This document shows positions 60,271 through 64,000 of a stretch of DNA of 64,000 nt, one piece after another. The stretch is from assembly GCA_020026375.1 (NCBI GenBank), contig JAHHQN010000002.1, positions 106,467 to 170,466 on the forward strand, in the 5' to 3' direction. A program made the position numbers and the translations under genes. Position 1 is the first letter of the stretch. The number at the start of each line of letters is the position of its first letter. The notes beneath the pieces were generated by a model. That model searched no databases, was not told the DNA's origin, and was given only the letters and a program-made list of their open reading frames with translations. The stretch is from Alistipes sp. (GTDB lineage Bacteria; Bacteroidota; Bacteroidia; Bacteroidales; Rikenellaceae).

Positions 60271-61125
60271 ATGGGAGAAACATTGAAGAATCTTACGGTA
60301 CGCACATTGAGCGGTCTGGTACTCGCTGTTGCGGTATTGGGCGCTATCATGTGGAGCCAGTGGAGCTATGGAGCGATTTTCGCACTGATACTTGTCGGTG
60401 GCATGTATGAATTTTATGCGCTGGTCGAGAAACAGGGGCATACCCCCCAGCGACTGGTGGGCATCGTGACGGGTCTGGTCATCTACGGACTCAACTTCGC
60501 CTTCGTGTCCAACGACATCGAGGTGCTGGGTACGTCGAGCCGTTATCTGGGCTGGGCTTTGGCCTTCGTGCTGCTGGTTGTGCCGATGATGTTCATCGGC
60601 GAACTCTACCGCAAGATGGAGAACCCCTCCTCGTCGGTAGGCACCACCCTCATGGGTATCTGCTATGTGGCACTTCCCGTGACGCTGATGTGCTACATTC
60701 CGCTGCTGGGTGCGCCGCATCTGGAGTGGAAGCCGCTGGTGATGATTTTCTATGTGCTGGTGATTTGGGCCAACGATGTCTTCGCCTACCTGGTGGGCAT
60801 GACCATCGGCCGTCACAAACTCTTCGAGCGCATCTCTCCCAAAAAGTCGTGGGAAGGTTTCTTCGGCGGTCTGGTTGGTGCCGTGGCCATGAGCATGGTG
60901 GCCTGGAAGGTATTTGGCGGCGAGATGTACGTATGGGTGGGCTTCGCGCTGGTGGCTGCCGTCAGTGGTGTGCTGGGCGACCTGGTGGAGTCGATGCTCA
61001 AGCGTGCGGCCGGTGTCAAGGACTCGGGTAACCTCATTCCCGGTCACGGTGGTGTACTCGACCGTTTCGACGCCCTGCTGCTCTCCGCTCCCTTTGTATT
61101 TGTCTACATGTTATTCGTGATGTAA
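60271..61125 (+). CDS. cdsA: phosphatidate cytidylyltransferase
   Basis: This 284-aa polytopic protein has about eight hydrophobic segments and the CdsA signature near the end: SMLKRAAGVKDSGNLIPGHGG with DRFDALL. It makes CDP-diacylglycerol for phospholipid synthesis. The start is 55 bases after ftsH; psd begins 20 bases after its stop. Confidence 0.94.
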   Translation: MGETLKNLTVRTLSGLVLAVAVLGAIMWSQWSYGAIFALILVGGMYEFYALVEKQGHTPQRLVGIVTGLVIYGLNFAFVSNDIEVLGTSSRYLGWALAFVLLVVPMMFIGELYRKMENPSSSVGTTLMGICYVALPVTLMCYIPLLGAPHLEWKPLVMIFYVLVIWANDVFAYLVGMTIGRHKLFERISPKKSWEGFFGGLVGAVAMSMVAWKVFGGEMYVWVGFALVAAVSGVLGDLVESMLKRAAGVKDSGNLIPGHGGVLDRFDALLLSAPFVFVYMLFVM

Positions 61126-61145
61126 ACGCTAATCCTTTTAGAAGC

Positions 61146-61820
61146 ATGAAAATTAATAAAGAAGGTTACAAAATCATATTGGTGTCGGGTGCCGTCTGCC
61201 TCCTGATATGGTGGTTGTTCTATCATTTGCTCATCGCCAAGGCCGGAATGTCGCTCATGGTGCTGGGTTCGCTTTTCCTCCTGTTCTTCTGGTTCTTCAT
61301 CGTGGCATTCTTCCGCGAGCCGCGAAGAGTGAAGATCCACGATGCGGATTTGGTCTTCGCTCCGTGCGACGGCCGTGTGGTCGTTACGGAGATTGTCTCC
61401 GAGGACGAGTACCTCAAGAAGGAGATGTTGCAGATTTCCATCTTCATGTCGATTACCAATGTCCATATGAACTGGGTGCCGGTGGGCGGCAAGGTGGAGT
61501 ACTTCAAGTACCACCCCGGACGCTTCCTGGTGGCTTGGCACCCCAAGTCGTCGACCGAGAACGAGCGTACGACCACCGTGGTGACCACACCGCGCGGCGA
61601 GAAGATTCTCTTCCGCCAGATTGCGGGTCTCATCGCGCGCCGTATCGTCTCCTACATGACCGTGGGTCACGATGTGGAGCAGAACAGCGTATGCGGATTC
61701 ATCAAGTTCGGTTCGCGTGTCGATGTGCTGGTGCCGCGTGACAGCGAGCTGCTCGTCGAAATCGGCGACGGTACGGTAGGTTCGCAGACCCCCATTGCGC
61801 GTCTGCCCAAAAGAGATTAA
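61146..61820 (+). CDS. psd: phosphatidylserine decarboxylase
   Basis: This 224-aa protein has two membrane segments near the N-terminus and the core motifs of the short Psd type: DGRVVVTEIV, SIFMSITNVHMNWVP, and the self-cleavage site FGSRVDVLVP (Gly189-Ser190) that makes the pyruvoyl group. It converts phosphatidylserine to phosphatidylethanolamine in the inner membrane. The AI-2E gene starts 10 bases after its stop. Confidence 0.93.
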   Translation: MKINKEGYKIILVSGAVCLLIWWLFYHLLIAKAGMSLMVLGSLFLLFFWFFIVAFFREPRRVKIHDADLVFAPCDGRVVVTEIVSEDEYLKKEMLQISIFMSITNVHMNWVPVGGKVEYFKYHPGRFLVAWHPKSSTENERTTTVVTTPRGEKILFRQIAGLIARRIVSYMTVGHDVEQNSVCGFIKFGSRVDVLVPRDSELLVEIGDGTVGSQTPIARLPKRD

Positions 61821-61830
61821 ATCCATCGAG

Positions 61831-62937
61831 ATGAACACAACGCCACAGACAGTATTCAAGTTTCTGGTGGGAGCCGTCATTGCTGCCGCCGTGTTGTTCC
61901 TGGTGTGGTATTTCTCGGCGATTGTCGTCTATATCCTGGTGTCGGCGGTGCTGGCCGTGTTGGGCCGTCCGCTGGTCAACCACATCTCGGAACTGAGAAT
62001 CAAAGGGTGGAAAGTGTCGCGTTCACTGGCGGCACTGGCCACCCTTGTTGTCATCTGGGTGGTGGCCGCCCTGTTCTGCTCGTTGTTCGTACCGCTGGTG
62101 TTCAACAAAATCAACCTGCTGACCAGTGTCGATTTCGTGGCGGTGTTCAACCGCATCAGCGAGCCGGTGAACGAGTTGCAGAACAACCTTCAGGAGTTCT
62201 TCTCGCTGCCGCAGGGAGCGGAGTTCTCGCTCAGCGACGAACTGGTGTCGGGGCTCAAGCGGCTCATCGACTTCGAGTCGATCAACGGACTCTTCTCGTC
62301 GATACTCGGCATCGTGTTGTCGTCGGTCATCGCCATCTTCTCGGTGTCGTTCATCACCTTCTTCTTTCTCAAGGACGAGGGGCTGTTCTACTCGATGATT
62401 ACCTCGCTCTTCCCGTCGCGGTACGGCGAGAACATCACCCGTGCTCTGGATTCGGTGACGGTGCTGCTCTCGCGCTACTTTTCGGGCATTCTCTCGGAGA
62501 GTTTCCTGCTGATGCTGGCCGTTGGCGGTGTGATGATGCTCTTCGGCATGAAGATGGCCGATGCGGCTTTCGTGGGGCTGATTATGGGTGTGATGAATGT
62601 CGTACCCTATGCCGGACCGCTCATCGGCGGCATCATCTCGGTGTTTGTGGGTCTGGTGACCCCCATTCACGGTGATGTGGGCTACACGGTGGCGGTGATG
62701 GTCCCCTCGTTGCTGCTGCTCAAGGGCATCGATGATTTTATCCTCCAGCCGGCCCTCTATTCCGAACGGGTGAAGGCCCACCCGCTGGAGATTTTTCTGG
62801 TGATACTCATTGCCGGCTCTGTGGCCGGAATCCTGGGCATGCTGCTCGCCATACCGTCCTACACGGTCATTCGTGTCTTTGCCAAGGAGTTCTTCTCGCA
62901 GATTACGCTGGTGCGCAAACTGACGGAAAATATCTGA
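61831..62937 (+). CDS. AI-2E family transporter (PerM/TqsA type)
   Basis: The 368-aa membrane protein is read from the ATG at 61831 (NTTPQTVFKFL follows). About eight hydrophobic segments flank a cytoplasmic helical insertion (~95-145). MNVVPYAGPLIGGIIS is a typical AI-2E block. Family members export small molecules or Na+ with H+, and few substrates are proven. The stop overlaps the next gene's ATG (TGATG). Confidence 0.88.
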   Translation: MNTTPQTVFKFLVGAVIAAAVLFLVWYFSAIVVYILVSAVLAVLGRPLVNHISELRIKGWKVSRSLAALATLVVIWVVAALFCSLFVPLVFNKINLLTSVDFVAVFNRISEPVNELQNNLQEFFSLPQGAEFSLSDELVSGLKRLIDFESINGLFSSILGIVLSSVIAIFSVSFITFFFLKDEGLFYSMITSLFPSRYGENITRALDSVTVLLSRYFSGILSESFLLMLAVGGVMMLFGMKMADAAFVGLIMGVMNVVPYAGPLIGGIISVFVGLVTPIHGDVGYTVAVMVPSLLLLKGIDDFILQPALYSERVKAHPLEIFLVILIAGSVAGILGMLLAIPSYTVIRVFAKEFFSQITLVRKLTENI

Positions 62938-63305
62938 TGGCGATGGCAGTGGTGGAAGGAGTGGTGGAGTATGGCCGCCAGTTGGGTCGTGAGCTGGGAT
63001 TTCCTACGGCCAACCTGCCCGTAGACGGGGCATTGGAGTTGTCGGACGGCGTCTATGCCTCGCGTACGACGGTCGGGGGGAGCAGTTACCTCTCGATGTC
63101 GAATCTGGGCGAAAACCCCTCGGTGGGGCGTGTCGAGCGTCGTCTGGAGACCCATATCTTCGGTTTCGAAGGTTCGCTCTACGGCAGGACGATTCGTGTC
63201 GAGCTGCTCCGCAAGGTGCGTGACGAACAGTGTTTCTCCTCGGTGGAGGAGCTGCGCCGTCAGATTGCGCGTGATGCGGAGACGATTCGCGCGCTCGACC
63301 TCTGA
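62937..63305 (+). CDS. stand-alone riboflavin kinase domain
   Basis: This 122-aa protein is only the kinase half of RibF: GVVEYGRQLGRELGFPTANLPV with the PTAN motif, GVYASRTTVGG, LGENPSVG, RRLETHIFGFEGSLYG with the catalytic Glu, and a last helix. The nucleotidyl-transferase half that makes FAD in the normal bifunctional RibF is missing. It would make FMN from riboflavin if active. A full RibF elsewhere would make it a paralogue. It starts inside the stop of the AI-2E gene. Confidence 0.8.
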   Translation: MAMAVVEGVVEYGRQLGRELGFPTANLPVDGALELSDGVYASRTTVGGSSYLSMSNLGENPSVGRVERRLETHIFGFEGSLYGRTIRVELLRKVRDEQCFSSVEELRRQIARDAETIRALDL

Positions 63306-63351
63306 CGGCATACGGAGTGCGGTATGACGAGTCCGCCTCTCTTATAAAGAC

Positions 63352-63392
63352 AAAAGCAGGCAAACCTTTCAGGGTTTGCCTGCTTTTTTTGC
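63352..63392. terminator. bidirectional terminator
   Basis: AAAAGCAGGCAAACC pairs perfectly with GGTTTGCCTGCTTTT over a 6-base loop; a T-run follows and an A-run precedes. It closes the riboflavin-kinase transcript and the DUF456 gene (stop at 63408). Confidence 0.85.
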
Positions 63393-63407
63393 TTTTCGTC
63401 TTCGAAA

Positions 63408-63896
63408 CTACCACAGTGTGACATGGGCGATGGCGTAGACCATCATGGCCAGCGAGACGATGAGTTTGAGTCCTGTGCCGACGATGAACGAGGCGAAGGA
63501 GCCGAAGCCCACCACCAGTGCCTTTGCCGGATCGCTCTTGTCGTGGACCAGTTCACCGATGACGGCACCGAAGAATGGCCCCAGAATGACCCCCAGAAAG
63601 GGCGACATGAGGAAGAATCCGAAGAATACACCCACCGTGGCACCGATGGCGCCGGCCTTCGATCCGCCGAAGCGGCGTGCCATCACGGCCGGAAGATAGT
63701 AGTCGGCGGCAATGGTGACGAGCGACACCGCCAGCCAGATGAGCATCGACCAGCCCGACAGGGTGGCCGACGAACAGAGGTAGGCACAGATGAGTCCCGC
63801 GTAGCTGAATGCCGTGCCGGGAATCATGGGTACGATGCACCCGATGATGCCGAGTATCGAGAACACGAAGAGGCCTATGGTCCAGAGAATATCCAT
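63408..63896 (-). CDS. DUF456 family membrane protein
   Basis: This 162-aa protein has about four or five membrane segments. It matches the DUF456 layout: GIIGCIVPMIPGTAFSYAG near the start, GGSKAGAIGATVGVFFGFF and PFLGVILGPFFGAVIGELV, and a last hydrophobic helix. Function unknown; proteins of this type are widespread in Bacteroidetes. A weak -7 element (TACCTTTC, 63917-63924, minus strand) lies ~20 bases upstream. Confidence 0.85.
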   Translation of the reverse strand: MDILWTIGLFVFSILGIIGCIVPMIPGTAFSYAGLICAYLCSSATLSGWSMLIWLAVSLVTIAADYYLPAVMARRFGGSKAGAIGATVGVFFGFFLMSPFLGVILGPFFGAVIGELVHDKSDPAKALVVGFGSFASFIVGTGLKLIVSLAMMVYAIAHVTLW

Positions 63897-63975
63897 GATA
63901 GTTGGGTTTTGGGTATGAAAGGTACAAAAAAAATCTCCCGATTCAAAATGAGGGCACTGAAAAAGTAATCACTAT

Positions 63976-64000
63976 TCAGTCCACTCTGCAGAGTAACTGA
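63976..64000. repeat. nested inverted repeat at the window edge
   Basis: TCAGT, then the palindrome ACTCTGCAGAGT, then ACTGA form an inverted repeat. It may be a hairpin or the beginning of an element beyond the window. Confidence 0.4.

Noticed and set aside
63915..63968. 17-codon basic frame at the right edge
   Set aside because: No promoter or stop context supports it and it overlaps the likely upstream region of the DUF456 gene; chance is sufficient.
1..64000. tRNA, rRNA or CRISPR arrays
   Set aside because: No cloverleaf-like segments, rRNA-like runs or regularly spaced direct repeats were seen; the only tandem repeat (34386-34448) has no spacers.

Overview
The window is a stretch of chromosome from a GC-rich member of the Bacteroidales, most likely an Alistipes-like (Rikenellaceae) gut bacterium. 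The phylum is well supported. There is a PorX-type response regulator of the type IX secretion pathway, a type III glutamine synthetase, a two-subunit methylmalonyl-CoA mutase, a type III pantothenate kinase, PCMD-type surface lipoproteins, and a 29-residue basic peptide that is typical of Bacteroidetes. Several promoters match the Bacteroidetes pattern (TTTG near -33, TAnnTTTG near -7), and there are almost no Shine-Dalgarno sequences. The genus is inferred only from the base composition and gene content. No rRNA, tRNA, CRISPR array or intact mobile element was seen.

Layout. 1-1.65 kb: end of a porin-like barrel and a lytic transglycosylase. 1.9-2.9 kb: an AT-richer, frameshifted relic of a conjugative-element DNA methylase. 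3.0-6.5 kb: a minus-strand operon of two related outer-membrane barrels and a PCMD lipoprotein of unknown function. 6.8-9.6 kb: an S9 peptidase and a Nudix hydrolase. 9.9-20.8 kb: a long minus-strand envelope and housekeeping cluster in the order mfd, coaX, FadL-like protein, TPR protein, lptC, HlyC/CorC protein, PpiD-like foldase. 20.9-23.0 kb: RNase G, the 29-aa basic peptide and HU. 23.4-25.9 kb: porX, tsaE and an SRPBCC protein on the plus strand. 26-31.5 kb: an inositol-monophosphatase-like enzyme, a small lipoprotein and methylmalonyl-CoA mutase.

31.5-32.1 kb is a long divergent intergenic region leading to glutamine synthetase III. 34.5-47.7 kb is almost entirely minus strand: rpsU, an HhH protein, a BamA-like protein, a DksA-like regulator, ileS, an MsbA-like exporter, rnhA and valS. 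47.8-52.7 kb: lon followed tightly by kdsB, kdsA and kdsD for CMP-Kdo synthesis. 52.8-56.4 kb: a small PAS protein, a ClC chloride channel and trpS. 56.6-63.3 kb: oxyR, rsfS, ftsH, cdsA, psd, an AI-2E family transporter and a stand-alone riboflavin kinase domain. The window ends with a DUF456 membrane protein.

Much of the window serves the cell envelope: LptC, MsbA-like, Kdo synthesis, BamA-like, PpiD-like, phospholipid synthesis (CdsA, Psd) and FtsH. Quality control and translation (Lon, FtsH, three aminoacyl-tRNA synthetases, RsfS, S21) form the second theme. Nothing here is a clear, novel defence or mobile system. The least explained items are the barrel/PCMD operon, a Cys-rich PAS protein, the stand-alone riboflavin kinase and a DksA homologue whose zinc site has two of the four usual cysteines.
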